From Pseudomonas paraglycinae (GTDB taxonomy: Bacteria; Pseudomonadota; Gammaproteobacteria; Pseudomonadales; Pseudomonadaceae), in contig NZ_BQHR01000010.1 in NCBI RefSeq assembly GCF_021601625.1, forward strand, positions 62,001-126,000: 64,000 nt of DNA, read 5' to 3'. The notes under the pieces were generated by a model. The model searched no databases. It had not been told where the DNA came from and worked only from the letters and a program-made list of their open reading frames with translations. A program made the position numbers and the translations under genes. Positions 19,773 through 28,316 of this stretch are shown in pieces. Each line of letters opens with the position of its first letter. The stretch's first letter is position 1.

Positions 19773-20639
19773 TCAATCATCCAGCGCTTTCACCGATTTT
19801 GGCGACAGCCGCAAGCTGCGCAGGCTGCGCTTGACGCTCTTGAGGTGGTTGACCAGGCTCGGCCCGCGCGCCATGGCCACGCCCATCGCCAGTACGTCGA
19901 TCACCACCAGGTGAGCGATACGCGAAGTCAGCGGCGTGTAGATTTCGGTGTCTTCGTGAACGTCGATCGCCAGGTTGACGGTCGACAGCTCGGCCAGCGG
20001 TGTCTGGCTCGGGCACAAGGTGATCAGCGACGCACCGCTCTCGCGAACGAGGTTGGCGGTGATCAGCAAGTCTTTGGAACGGCCGGACTGGGAAATGCAG
20101 ATCGCCACGTCTGTCGGCTTCAGCGTCACCGCCGACATCGCCTGCATATGCGGGTCGGAATACGCCGCGGCGGTCAGCAGCAGACGGAAGAACTTGTGCT
20201 GCGCATCCGCCGCCACCGCGCCCGACGCACCGAAACCGTAGAACTCGACGCGCTGGGCCTGGGACATCAGCGTCACCGCGCGTTGCAGCTCCAGAGGATC
20301 GAGCTTCTCGCGAACCTCCATCAGCGTGTGCAACGTGGTGTCGAAAATCTTCAGGCTGTAGTCGGCGACGGAGTCGTCTTCATGGATCGCGAACTGACCG
20401 AAGCTGGCGCCGGCCGCGAGGCTTTGCGCGAGCTTGAGTTTCAGATCCTGAAAACCGGAACAACCGATGGCCCGGCAGAAGCGCACGATGGTCGGCTCGC
20501 TGATGCCGACGCTGTGAGCCAGGTCGGCCATGGAACTGTGCATCACTGCCGCAGGGTCAAGCAGCACGTGGTCGGCGACCTTGAGCTCCGACTTGCGTAA
20601 CAGGTGACGTGACTGGGCGATGTGTTGCAGCAGATTCAA
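19773..20639 (-). CDS. RpiR-family regulator, HexR-like
   Basis: 288 residues: N-terminal RpiR helix-turn-helix (about 1-77; SMADLAHSVGISEPTIVRF) and a C-terminal SIS sugar-phosphate domain (about 125-260; FYGFGASGAVAADAQHKF, CISQSGRSKDLL). The sequence is similar along its length to HexR, the repressor of glucose-catabolic genes, but is a distinct paralogue with the position of P. aeruginosa PA5438 between the pyc locus and uvrD. The effector is expected to be a phosphorylated sugar acid such as KDPG, by analogy. A matching palindromic operator lies 62 bp upstream, suggesting autoregulation. Confidence 0.85.
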   Translation of the reverse strand: MNLLQHIAQSRHLLRKSELKVADHVLLDPAAVMHSSMADLAHSVGISEPTIVRFCRAIGCSGFQDLKLKLAQSLAAGASFGQFAIHEDDSVADYSLKIFDTTLHTLMEVREKLDPLELQRAVTLMSQAQRVEFYGFGASGAVAADAQHKFFRLLLTAAAYSDPHMQAMSAVTLKPTDVAICISQSGRSKDLLITANLVRESGASLITLCPSQTPLAELSTVNLAIDVHEDTEIYTPLTSRIAHLVVIDVLAMGVAMARGPSLVNHLKSVKRSLRSLRLSPKSVKALDD

Positions 20640-20700
20640 GGGGCTGGACTCTTGTTATGGAAAGATGTGCTTTGGCCAGATGCCGGGGATGTAGCAAGTT

Positions 20701-20715
20701 TGTAGTTATACTACA
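20701..20715. promoter_or_regulatory. HexR-type operator upstream of the RpiR gene
   Basis: TGTAGT-TAT-ACTACA, a perfect 15-bp palindrome. It fits the TTGT-N7/8-ACAA / TGTAAT-www-ATTACA pattern described for HexR sites. It lies 62 bp before the minus-strand start of the RpiR gene. Confidence 0.7.
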
Positions 20716-20768
20716 TGAATCGGCTTTTTGCCTGCTCAATGCGTAACTCGATCCCCCCGGATCAGGCG

Positions 20769-20783
20769 ACATGCGCTGCATGT
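20769..20783 (-). other. Small inverted repeat after the GGDEF-EAL gene
   Basis: ACATGC-GCT-GCATGT, perfect 6-bp arms, 6 bp beyond the stop codon of the leftward GGDEF-EAL gene. There is no T-run, so it is at best a weak terminator. Confidence 0.3.
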
Positions 20784-20789
20784 AGCCCT

Positions 20790-23663
20790 TTACAGCGGTT
20801 TTTCCTGTTCACGCAGCAACGCGGCAAGGCCGACCGCCTCCACCGGACGGCTGATCAGATAGCCCTGCACCTCGTCGCAACCTTCAGCTTTCAGAAACGC
20901 CAGCTGCTCGGATCGCTCGACACCTTCGGCGACAACTTTCAGTGACAGCCCGTGAGCCATCGCAATGATCGCCCGGGTGATCGCCGCGTCCTCGCTGCCC
21001 TCGCCCAACCCGCGAATAAAGGCCTGATCGATCTTCACGTAGTCCACCGGAATCCGCTTCAGATAGCTCAGCGATGAATAGCCGGTGCCGAAATCGTCGA
21101 TCGCCAGTTTCACCCCCAGATCCCGCAACTGCTGGAACGTGGCGATGATGTGTTCGACGCTGTCGAGCAGCTGGCTTTCGGTCAGTTCCAGTTCGAGGTA
21201 GTGCGGTGCCAGGCCGGTTTCCTCCAGCACCTGACGCACCAGACTGACCAGTTTGCCCTGGCGCAGTTGATGCACCGACAGGTTCACCGAAACCCGGATC
21301 GGCGCCAGCCCCTGACGCTGCCATTCACACGCCTGCCAGCAGGCCTGACGCAGGACGAATTCGCCGATCGGCCCGATCAGCCCTGTTTCTTCGGCCAGAC
21401 CGATGAAATCCCCCGGCGGTACCCGGCCCATGGTCGGGTGATCCCAGCGCACCAGCGCTTCCGCCGCGTTGAGACGCCCGGTCGCCAGGCACAGTTTCGG
21501 TTGATAGAAGACGTTGAGCTGCTTTTCCTCGATGGCTTTGCGCAGCTGGTTTTCCAGTTGCAGGCGCTCCAGCGTGCTGGCCTGCAGACTGTCGGTGTAG
21601 AACTGGAAGTTGTTGCCGCCCAGGTGCTTGGCATGTTGCATGGCCATATTCGACTGGCTGACCAGCGCGGAAATCTCCCGGGCGTTGTCCGGCAGCATGC
21701 TGATGCCCATCGAGGCGCTGACTACAAGCTCATGCCCTTCCACGGTCAACGGCAGGCGCAGCTTGCTCGACAGTCGCGTGGCGACCCGCGCCAGGCTCGA
21801 CAGGTTGCCGTAGGCGTCGAACAGTACCGCGAACTCATCGCCGGACAGCCGGGCGATGGTGTCGGCTTCCGGCAGAGCATTGACCAGCCGCCGCGACATC
21901 TTTTGCAGCAACTGGTCGGCGATCTCATGACCGAGGCTGTCGTTGAGCAGCTTGAAGCGATCCAGATTGATATGCAGCAGCGCCAGACTCCGGCGCCCGC
22001 CCTGCCGCACGCGCTGATGGGCTTCGTGCAGGCGTTCGCGGAAAAGCGAGCGGTTGGCCAGACCCGTGAGTTCGTCGTAGTGGGTCAGGTAGCGCATGCG
22101 CTCTTCGGATTCGCGGCGCGCCGACAGATCGGCGAAGAAGCCGACGATATGACTGACATTTCCCCGACTGTCGCGCACGGCATTCAATTGCAGCCATTGC
22201 GGATACAGCTCGCCGTTCTTGCGGGTTTCCACCAATTCGCCCTGCCAACTGCCGTGCTGCTCCAGCGCGTGGCGGATCGCGACGTAGTGTCGACGGGCGT
22301 CGCGGCTGCACGGCAGTTCGACGACGTTGCGCCCGAGCATGTCGTCGATGTCATACCCGGTGACCCGGCTGAAGGCCTGGTTGATGGCGATCAGCGAATA
22401 ATTCGGGTCGAGGATCACGATGCCTTCGCTGGCGGCCTCGAACACCGTCGCCGCCAGTTGTTGCTGGGCTTCCAGGCTTTTGCTGACGCTGATGTCGCGG
22501 CGGGTGCCGACCATGCGGATGACCCGCCCGTTCTCGTCGCGCTCCACCGCTCGCCCACGGTCTTCGATCCAGACCCAGTGGCCGTCGCCGTGGCGCACGC
22601 GGTATTCGATCTGATAATCCTCGGTGCGCCCCTTCAAGTGCTCAATCAGTGCTCGTTTGAGCGGTGGCACATCTTCCGGGTGCAGGCGTGGCCGCAGATG
22701 CCTGAGCAGCCCGGTGACGTATTCCGGGTCAATGCCAAACAGTTCCTGAATCTGTGTGTGGTGAACTTCGTCGGTCTGCAGGTTCCAGTCCCACAGCCCC
22801 AGCTCACTGGCTTTCAACGCCAGGGCCAGGCGCGCCTCGCTCTTGCTCAGGGCCTGGTTGGCGACGTCCAGTTCCCGGCTGCGCTGGGCGACTCGGTCCT
22901 CCAGTTCAACTTGGGCTTCACGCAACTTGCCCTCGGCGCAACGCCGATGTTCGATTTCCTTCGCCAGCTCCTGATTGAGCTGTTCGCTGCGAGTTTGTGT
23001 CTGTTGCAGGTGTTCGATCAGGTGCTGGTTCTGGAAGCGCCGCAGCAAACCGCGATCAATCAGCCGATTGACCTGCCACGCCACCACACTCAGCGAGCCG
23101 AGCAGGATCAGCCCGAGCCAGCCCCAGCCGCGCGCCAGTTCGTCACCGCCCCAGAACAGGTAGCCGATGGCCGGCAGCAGGCACGGCAAGGTAAAGGAAA
23201 GGAAGGCCGGAATGCTCACGGCGTAGGCCACGCTGGCCGACAGGGTCGCGGCACCGATCAGGCCGAACACCCAGGCTTGCTGCATGAAGTTGTCGGCCGG
23301 GACCAGGGCGATGCCGGCACCGGCCAGGGTCAGGCCGGTCATGGTCGAGCCGAGCAGGAACATCCGCCCCCAGATCGGCTGGGCCTGGCGATCGGGAATC
23401 GCCGAATCGAAGGCCGCGACCTGAATCACCCGCAACGCCACCAGCGACAGCAGCCACACCAGCCAGACGCTGACCACGAAGTAACGCTGCGGACTCCAGA
23501 GCAGACCGGCGCAGACCAGACCATTGATCAACATGAACAGGGTTGGCAACAGCGAACCCTGATAAAGAAGGCGCGTGCGCTCGACCGCCATCTGGGTGGC
23601 GTAATGCTTGCGGATTACCCTGGGTTCCACAGAGGGGCCCGACAGGTCGAAGCTGAGGGTCAT
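20790..23663 (-). CDS. Membrane-anchored PAS-GGDEF-EAL c-di-GMP protein
   Basis: 957 residues. The N-terminal region (about 25-200) has about six hydrophobic segments, followed by a coiled coil (about 210-275), two PAS domains (about 280-400 and 405-520), GGDEF (about 525-690) and EAL (about 700-950). The GGDEF signature is SGDEF (RLSGDEFAVLF), a single substitution often still active. The EAL domain keeps AEALVRW and DDFGTGYSSL, so phosphodiesterase activity is likely; net activity cannot be decided from sequence. ATG 23663 (MTLSFDLSG) is preferred because the 68 residues upstream have no membrane or family character. Position next to uvrD corresponds to PA5442 of P. aeruginosa. Confidence 0.88.
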   Translation of the reverse strand: MTLSFDLSGPSVEPRVIRKHYATQMAVERTRLLYQGSLLPTLFMLINGLVCAGLLWSPQRYFVVSVWLVWLLSLVALRVIQVAAFDSAIPDRQAQPIWGRMFLLGSTMTGLTLAGAGIALVPADNFMQQAWVFGLIGAATLSASVAYAVSIPAFLSFTLPCLLPAIGYLFWGGDELARGWGWLGLILLGSLSVVAWQVNRLIDRGLLRRFQNQHLIEHLQQTQTRSEQLNQELAKEIEHRRCAEGKLREAQVELEDRVAQRSRELDVANQALSKSEARLALALKASELGLWDWNLQTDEVHHTQIQELFGIDPEYVTGLLRHLRPRLHPEDVPPLKRALIEHLKGRTEDYQIEYRVRHGDGHWVWIEDRGRAVERDENGRVIRMVGTRRDISVSKSLEAQQQLAATVFEAASEGIVILDPNYSLIAINQAFSRVTGYDIDDMLGRNVVELPCSRDARRHYVAIRHALEQHGSWQGELVETRKNGELYPQWLQLNAVRDSRGNVSHIVGFFADLSARRESEERMRYLTHYDELTGLANRSLFRERLHEAHQRVRQGGRRSLALLHINLDRFKLLNDSLGHEIADQLLQKMSRRLVNALPEADTIARLSGDEFAVLFDAYGNLSSLARVATRLSSKLRLPLTVEGHELVVSASMGISMLPDNAREISALVSQSNMAMQHAKHLGGNNFQFYTDSLQASTLERLQLENQLRKAIEEKQLNVFYQPKLCLATGRLNAAEALVRWDHPTMGRVPPGDFIGLAEETGLIGPIGEFVLRQACWQACEWQRQGLAPIRVSVNLSVHQLRQGKLVSLVRQVLEETGLAPHYLELELTESQLLDSVEHIIATFQQLRDLGVKLAIDDFGTGYSSLSYLKRIPVDYVKIDQAFIRGLGEGSEDAAITRAIIAMAHGLSLKVVAEGVERSEQLAFLKAEGCDEVQGYLISRPVEAVGLAALLREQEKPL

Positions 23664-23922
23664 AGGCAACGTTCTTGTTCTTATAAGTGTGAGCATGCGC
23701 CCGGAAACGTGGACGGAGCATACACAAGCCGAACCACTTGCCAAACTGCCCCAGATCATAATTTCACCGAAACTTTTCAGCCTCCCGACACCCGCAAAAG
23801 CCCCCAAGCGAGGCGGGCCAACGCCTGTAGCCGGTGACCGACCGGTCGTCATCGGCAGGACTTTCATCGGCTAATGCAAAGCTCGGTTTGCCCGGGCCTG
23901 CGGCGCACCCTAGAATGCCCCG

Positions 23923-26106
23923 ATGCGCGATGATCTCTCCCTTCTGCTGAACTCCCTCAACGATGCCCAACGCCAGGCCGTAGCGGCTCCCGTTGGTCGT
24001 CAATTGGTCCTGGCCGGTGCCGGCTCCGGCAAAACCCGAGTGCTGGTGCACCGTATCGCCTGGTTGATCCAGGTCGAAAACGCCTCGCCCCACTCGATTC
24101 TGTCGGTGACCTTCACCAATAAAGCCGCTGCCGAGATGCGTCACCGCATCGAGCAATTGCTGGGCATCAACCCGGCCGGCATGTGGGTCGGTACCTTCCA
24201 CGGCCTGGCGCACCGCCTGTTGCGGGCGCACTGGCAGGAAGCCGGGCTGAGCCAGACCTTTCAAATTCTCGACAGCGACGACCAGCAACGCTTGGTCAAG
24301 CGGGTGATCCGCGAGTTGGGACTGGACGAGCAACGCTGGCCGGCCCGTCAGGCCCAGTGGTTCATCAACGGGCAGAAAGACGAAGGTCTGCGTCCGCAAC
24401 ACATTCAAGCCAGCGGCGATCTGTTCCTGGCCACCATGCGCGGCATTTATGAAGCGTACGAGGCGGCGTGCCAGCGTGCCGGCGTCATCGATTTCTCCGA
24501 ACTGCTGCTGCGCGCCCTCGACCTGTGGCGCGACCACCCGGGCCTGCTGGCGCACTACCAGAAGCGTTTCCGACATATTCTGGTGGACGAATTCCAGGAC
24601 ACCAACGCCGTGCAGTACGCCTGGTTGCGTCTGCTGGGCAAGGGTGGCGACAGCCTGATGGTGGTTGGCGACGACGACCAGTCGATCTACGGCTGGCGCG
24701 GCGCGAAAATCGAAAACATTCACCAGTATTCTTCGGACTTCCCGGATTCGGTGACCATCCGTCTGGAGCAGAACTACCGCTCCACGGCCGGCATTCTCAA
24801 GGCTGCCAACGCCCTGATCGCCAACAACACCGGGCGTCTCGGCAAAGAGTTGTGGACCGACGGCGGCGATGGCGAAGCGATCAATCTTTACGCCGCGTTC
24901 AACGAACATGATGAAGCACGCTACGTTGTCGAAACCATCGAAAGCGCGCTGAAAACCGGCCTGGCTCGCAGCGATATCGCGATTCTCTACCGCTCCAACG
25001 CCCAATCGCGCGTTCTGGAAGAAGCCTTGCTGCGTGAACGCATTCCGTACCGCATCTATGGCGGCCAGCGCTTCTTCGAGCGGGCGGAAATCAAGAACGC
25101 CATGGCTTACCTGCGTTTGCTGGAAGGTCGCGGCAACGATGCGGCCCTGGAGCGGGTGATCAACGTCCCGGCTCGCGGCATCGGCGAGAAAACCGTCGAA
25201 GCGATCCGCGACCATGCGCGCCACAGCGATGTGTCGATGTGGGAAGCCATGCGCCAGCTGGTGGCCAACAAAGGTCTGACCGGTCGCGCCGCCGGTGCGC
25301 TGGGCGCATTTATCGAACTGATCGAAAACCTCGCCGCCAAGTGCGCCGAGATGCCGTTGCACCTGATGACCCAGACCGTTATCGAGCAATCCGGACTGAT
25401 CGCCTACCACGAAGCGGAAAAAGGCGAGAAAGGCCAGGCCCGGGTGGAAAACCTTGAGGAACTGGTCAGCGCCGCGCGCAACTTCGAGAACACCGAAGAA
25501 GACGAAGAGCTGACGCCGCTGGCGGCGTTCCTCGGTCACGCTTCGCTGGAGGCCGGCGACACCCAGGCCGACGAGCACGAAGACAGCATTCAGTTGATGA
25601 CCCTGCACAGCGCCAAGGGCCTGGAATTCCCTTACGTGTTCCTGGTGGGCATGGAAGAAGGCCTGTTCCCGCACAAGATGAGCCTGGAAGAACCGGGGCG
25701 CCTTGAGGAGGAGCGGCGACTGGCCTATGTCGGCATTACCCGGGCGATGCAGAATCTGGTGATGACCTATGCTGAAACCCGACGCCTGTACGGCAGCGAA
25801 ACCTACAACAAGGTGTCGCGTTTCGTACGGGAAGTACCGAAAGGCCTGATTCAGGAAGTGCGTCTGTCCAACAGCGTCAGCCGGCCGTTCGGCGGCAACC
25901 AGTCGATGGGCGGCAGCAACCTGTTCAGCGGCAGCGAGATTCCGGAAACCGGCCTGAGCCTTGGTCAGGCTGTCCGTCACTCGATCTTCGGCGACGGCGT
26001 GATCCTCAATTTCGAGGGCGCCGGCGCCCAGGCGCGGGTGCAGGTGAACTTCGCCGAAGGCAGCAAGTGGCTGATGCTCGGGTACGCGAAGCTGGAAGCC
26101 ATTTAA
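23923..26106 (+). CDS. uvrD: DNA helicase II
   Basis: 727-residue superfamily 1A 3'-5' helicase used in nucleotide excision and mismatch repair. All key motifs are visible: Q-motif LNDAQRQAV, Walker A AGAGSGKT (about residues 28-35), motif Ia TFTNKAAAEM, Walker B VDEFQDTN, motif III VVGDDDQSIYGWRGA, motif IV QNYRS, motif V LMTLHSAKGLEFP and motif VI EERRLAYVGITRA. The length is that of typical Pseudomonas UvrD. No LexA-type box was found in the 259-bp upstream gap, which is shared with the divergent GGDEF-EAL gene. Confidence 0.97.
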   Translation: MRDDLSLLLNSLNDAQRQAVAAPVGRQLVLAGAGSGKTRVLVHRIAWLIQVENASPHSILSVTFTNKAAAEMRHRIEQLLGINPAGMWVGTFHGLAHRLLRAHWQEAGLSQTFQILDSDDQQRLVKRVIRELGLDEQRWPARQAQWFINGQKDEGLRPQHIQASGDLFLATMRGIYEAYEAACQRAGVIDFSELLLRALDLWRDHPGLLAHYQKRFRHILVDEFQDTNAVQYAWLRLLGKGGDSLMVVGDDDQSIYGWRGAKIENIHQYSSDFPDSVTIRLEQNYRSTAGILKAANALIANNTGRLGKELWTDGGDGEAINLYAAFNEHDEARYVVETIESALKTGLARSDIAILYRSNAQSRVLEEALLRERIPYRIYGGQRFFERAEIKNAMAYLRLLEGRGNDAALERVINVPARGIGEKTVEAIRDHARHSDVSMWEAMRQLVANKGLTGRAAGALGAFIELIENLAAKCAEMPLHLMTQTVIEQSGLIAYHEAEKGEKGQARVENLEELVSAARNFENTEEDEELTPLAAFLGHASLEAGDTQADEHEDSIQLMTLHSAKGLEFPYVFLVGMEEGLFPHKMSLEEPGRLEEERRLAYVGITRAMQNLVMTYAETRRLYGSETYNKVSRFVREVPKGLIQEVRLSNSVSRPFGGNQSMGGSNLFSGSEIPETGLSLGQAVRHSIFGDGVILNFEGAGAQARVQVNFAEGSKWLMLGYAKLEAI

Positions 26107-26125
26107 GGGCAGCCCGTCGTTGCTC

Positions 26126-26227
26126 ATCGTTCCCACGCTCTGCGTGGGAATGCATCCCGTGACGCTCTGCGTCAATGTGGACGCGGAGCGTCCATGGCGG
26201 CGTTACCACGCAGAGCGTGGGAACGAT
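26126..26227. repeat. Pseudomonas intergenic palindromic repeat element
   Basis: A 102-bp element with 22-bp perfect terminal arms (26126-26147 and 26206-26227, beginning ATCGTTCCCACGCTC). The interior contains further short hairpins built on the same GACGC..GCGTC theme (26161-26173 and 26179-26193). The whole could fold into a cruciform. It lies between uvrD and the EamA gene and matches the style of repeats widely dispersed in P. fluorescens genomes. Confidence 0.85.
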
Positions 26228-26254
26228 CGGACACGAACACTGGAGGCAACATCG

Positions 26255-26695
26255 ATGGGCTCGGGCTTTTTTTCTTCCTGGACGTTCTGGGCCCTGCTCT
26301 CGGCTACTTTCGCCGCGCTGACGGCCATCTTCGCCAAGATCGGCATCGAAAACGTCAACTCCGACTTCGCCACCCTCCTGCGCACAATCGTCGTATTGGT
26401 GAGTCTGGCCTTGATTTTGTACGCCACGGGCCAATATCAGTCCTTGGGATCGATCTCCGCCAAGAGCTACCTGTTCCTGCTGTTGTCGGGCCTGGGCACC
26501 GGCGCTTCGTGGCTGTGCTACTTCCGGGCGTTGAAAGTCGGACCGGCATCGCTGGTCGCCCCGGTGGACAAGCTCAGCGTGGTCTTCGTGGCGGTGCTCG
26601 GTGTGATCCTGCTGGGCGAGAAACTCGACCTGCGCCAGTGGGGCGGCATCGGCCTGATCACCGCCGGTGTGGTGATGCTGGCCTTGCGGCGCTGA
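26255..26695 (+). CDS. EamA/DMT-family single-domain transporter
   Basis: 146-residue integral membrane protein with about five hydrophobic helices and a single EamA domain (LSATFAALTAIFAKIGIENV at the start, APVDKLSVVFVAVLGVILLGE near the end). Half-size DMT proteins of this type are thought to work as dimers in small-metabolite export; substrate unknown. ATG 26255 is chosen because TGGAGG lies 8 bases upstream. The frame stays open back through the repeat element, but that upstream part is repeat DNA, not protein. Confidence 0.85.
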   Translation: MGSGFFSSWTFWALLSATFAALTAIFAKIGIENVNSDFATLLRTIVVLVSLALILYATGQYQSLGSISAKSYLFLLLSGLGTGASWLCYFRALKVGPASLVAPVDKLSVVFVAVLGVILLGEKLDLRQWGGIGLITAGVVMLALRR

Positions 26696-26870
26696 TCCAT
26701 TTCCTGCTGAACCTATCGCCTTTTCCTACAGACAAAAGTAAATGGCCTTATTGCCCCGACCGAGCTGAACGTAACCTGTCAGGCAAAAGCCCGAAACACT
26801 CTCTCGCTAGCCAGTAACACTTCAGCTGTGCAACATGGCGCGCGTGTCTCCACAAACGGGAATTCCCTTT

Positions 26871-27749
26871 ATGAAACGTTTTCTTAGCATCGCCATGGCG
26901 TTGTGCATCGGCCTGACGATGAGCCTCGACGCCAACGCCAAGCGCTTTGGTGGTGGCAAAAGCGCCGGCGCTGCGCCGACGCACCAGACCAGCCAGATGG
27001 CTCCTTCTTCCCCAGGCATGGGCGGCGCTGCGGCGACCGCTGGTGCTGCCGGTGCCGCGGGCGCTGCGGCCAAGGCCGGCGGTGCTTCGAAATGGCTCGG
27101 CCCTCTGGCCGGCATCGCGGCCGGTGGCCTGCTCGCTTCCATGTTCATGGGCGGTGGCTTCGAAGGCATGCAGTTCTTCGACATCCTGATCATGGCCGTG
27201 ATCGCGTTCGTGATCTTCCGCTTCATCGCCGCCCGTCGTCGCAAGCAGCAGGAGCAGTTCGCTCCGGCCGGCGCGCCGATGCAGCGTGAAGTGTTTGAAC
27301 AGAAACCAGCAGCCATGGGTTCGATCTTCGGTGGTTCGGCCGCGCCTGCTGCCGCCCGTCCGGTGATCAACGCGCCGGCCTGGTTCAACGAACAGCGCTT
27401 CCTTGAAGCCGCCCGCAGCCACTTCCAGGCGCTGCAGCAGCACTGGGACGCCAACGAAATGGACAAGATCGCCGAGTTCGTGACTCCGCAAATGTTCGAG
27501 TTCCTCAAGCGCGAGCGTGCGGAACTGGGTGATGCGTTCCAGTCCACCTACATCGACAATCTCCAGGTGCAACTGGATGGCGTGGATGACCGTGCGGACA
27601 AGACCATTGCCACGCTGACCTTCAGCGGCGTGTCGAAGACTTCGCGTTTCGACCAGCAGGGCGAAGTGTTCAGCGAAAGCTGGAACATGGAACGTCCACA
27701 GGGCGACAACCAGCCTTGGCTGGTCGCCGGTATCCGCCAGAACGGCTGA
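26871..27749 (+). CDS. Tim44-like domain protein
   Basis: 292 residues: a signal peptide (about 1-24, ending DANA-KRFGGG), an Ala/Gly-rich low-complexity stretch (about 45-70), two hydrophobic helices (about 75-120; the second FFDILIMAVIAFVIFRFIAA followed by Arg/Lys), and a C-terminal Tim44-like domain (about 165-290; PAWFNEQRFLEAARSHF and the beta-rich LTFSGVSKTSRF). Bacterial Tim44-like proteins are membrane-associated and their role is not well defined. The ribosome site GGGAA (26858-26862) lies inside a perfect 10-bp palindrome GGGAATTCCC. Confidence 0.85.
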   Translation: MKRFLSIAMALCIGLTMSLDANAKRFGGGKSAGAAPTHQTSQMAPSSPGMGGAAATAGAAGAAGAAAKAGGASKWLGPLAGIAAGGLLASMFMGGGFEGMQFFDILIMAVIAFVIFRFIAARRRKQQEQFAPAGAPMQREVFEQKPAAMGSIFGGSAAPAAARPVINAPAWFNEQRFLEAARSHFQALQQHWDANEMDKIAEFVTPQMFEFLKRERAELGDAFQSTYIDNLQVQLDGVDDRADKTIATLTFSGVSKTSRFDQQGEVFSESWNMERPQGDNQPWLVAGIRQNG

Positions 27750-27778
27750 TCACCTCCGACGTTTTACCCGCAGTAATG

Positions 27779-27804
27779 AAAACCCCGGCCTCGGCCGGGG
27801 TTTT
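27779..27804. terminator. Strong terminator after the Tim44-like gene
   Basis: AAAACCCCGGCC / GGCCGGGGTTTT, a 12-bp perfect stem with a 2-base TC loop, 30 bp after the stop. The A-run and T-run make it usable in both directions. Confidence 0.93.
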
Positions 27805-27837
27805 CTATTTCGCGGTTGCATCTATAGCGAGCTACTG

Positions 27838-27861
27838 TATAAACCGCCCCATATAAACCGC
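27838..27861 (+). promoter_or_regulatory. Tandem TATAAACCGC motif before the SMI1/KNR4 gene
   Basis: TATAAACCGC occurs twice (27838-27847 and 27852-27861), 14 bp apart and 27 bp upstream of the start codon. One copy may be a -10 element; a regulatory role for the repeat is a guess. Confidence 0.3.
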
Positions 27862-27887
27862 GCCATTCAAGCAAGAGGATCCCGGAC

Positions 27888-28295
27888 GTGGAAGAAATCA
27901 TCGAACAACTGCGCGAAGCCAACGAACCCGTACCGGTTCCCCTGGAGTTGCCCGACGAAGACCAGTTGGTGGAAATCGAAGAAGAGCTCTTCATCAACAT
28001 CCCGTTCGTCTTCAAAGAGTTTCTGCTGACCGTCAGCGACGTGGTTTACGGCAGCCTGGAGCCGGCGACCGTCACCGACCCGCAATCCCACACCTACCTG
28101 CCGGACGTTGCCGCCAACGCCTGGGATGCCGGCGTGCCGCGCGACCTGATTCCGATCTGCCAGGACGGTGATGACTACTACTGCGTCGAAGAAGACGGCA
28201 CCGTGGTGCTGTGGTCGGGCGAAGAAGAACTGATCACCGAAGAGTCCTGGGAATCGGTCTGGCACTGGGCTCGGGACGTCTGGTTGGAAAGCTGA
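27888..28295 (+). CDS. SMI1/KNR4 (SUKH) family protein
   Basis: 135-residue acidic protein with the SUKH fold pattern: LPDEDQLVEIEEEL (leading helix), INIPFVFKEFLLTVSDVVYG, and the strand pair DDYYCVEEDGTVVLWSG. The superfamily includes immunity proteins against polymorphic toxins, but also housekeeping members; no toxin gene is adjacent, so this may be an orphan or a core member. GTG 27888 is the start, with AAGAGGA 8 bases upstream. It is flanked by a terminator on the left and converges on the antiporter gene on the right. Confidence 0.8.
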   Translation: MEEIIEQLREANEPVPVPLELPDEDQLVEIEEELFINIPFVFKEFLLTVSDVVYGSLEPATVTDPQSHTYLPDVAANAWDAGVPRDLIPICQDGDDYYCVEEDGTVVLWSGEEELITEESWESVWHWARDVWLES

Positions 28296-28316
28296 AACGC
28301 CCCTCCCCATGGGTGG

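Noticed and set aside
23664-23922. LexA (SOS) box upstream of uvrD
   Set aside because: No CTGT-N8-ACAG sequence found in the gap.
26120-26254. N-terminal extension of the EamA transporter by 45 residues
   Set aside because: That stretch is entirely the palindromic repeat element; a good ribosome site supports ATG 26255.
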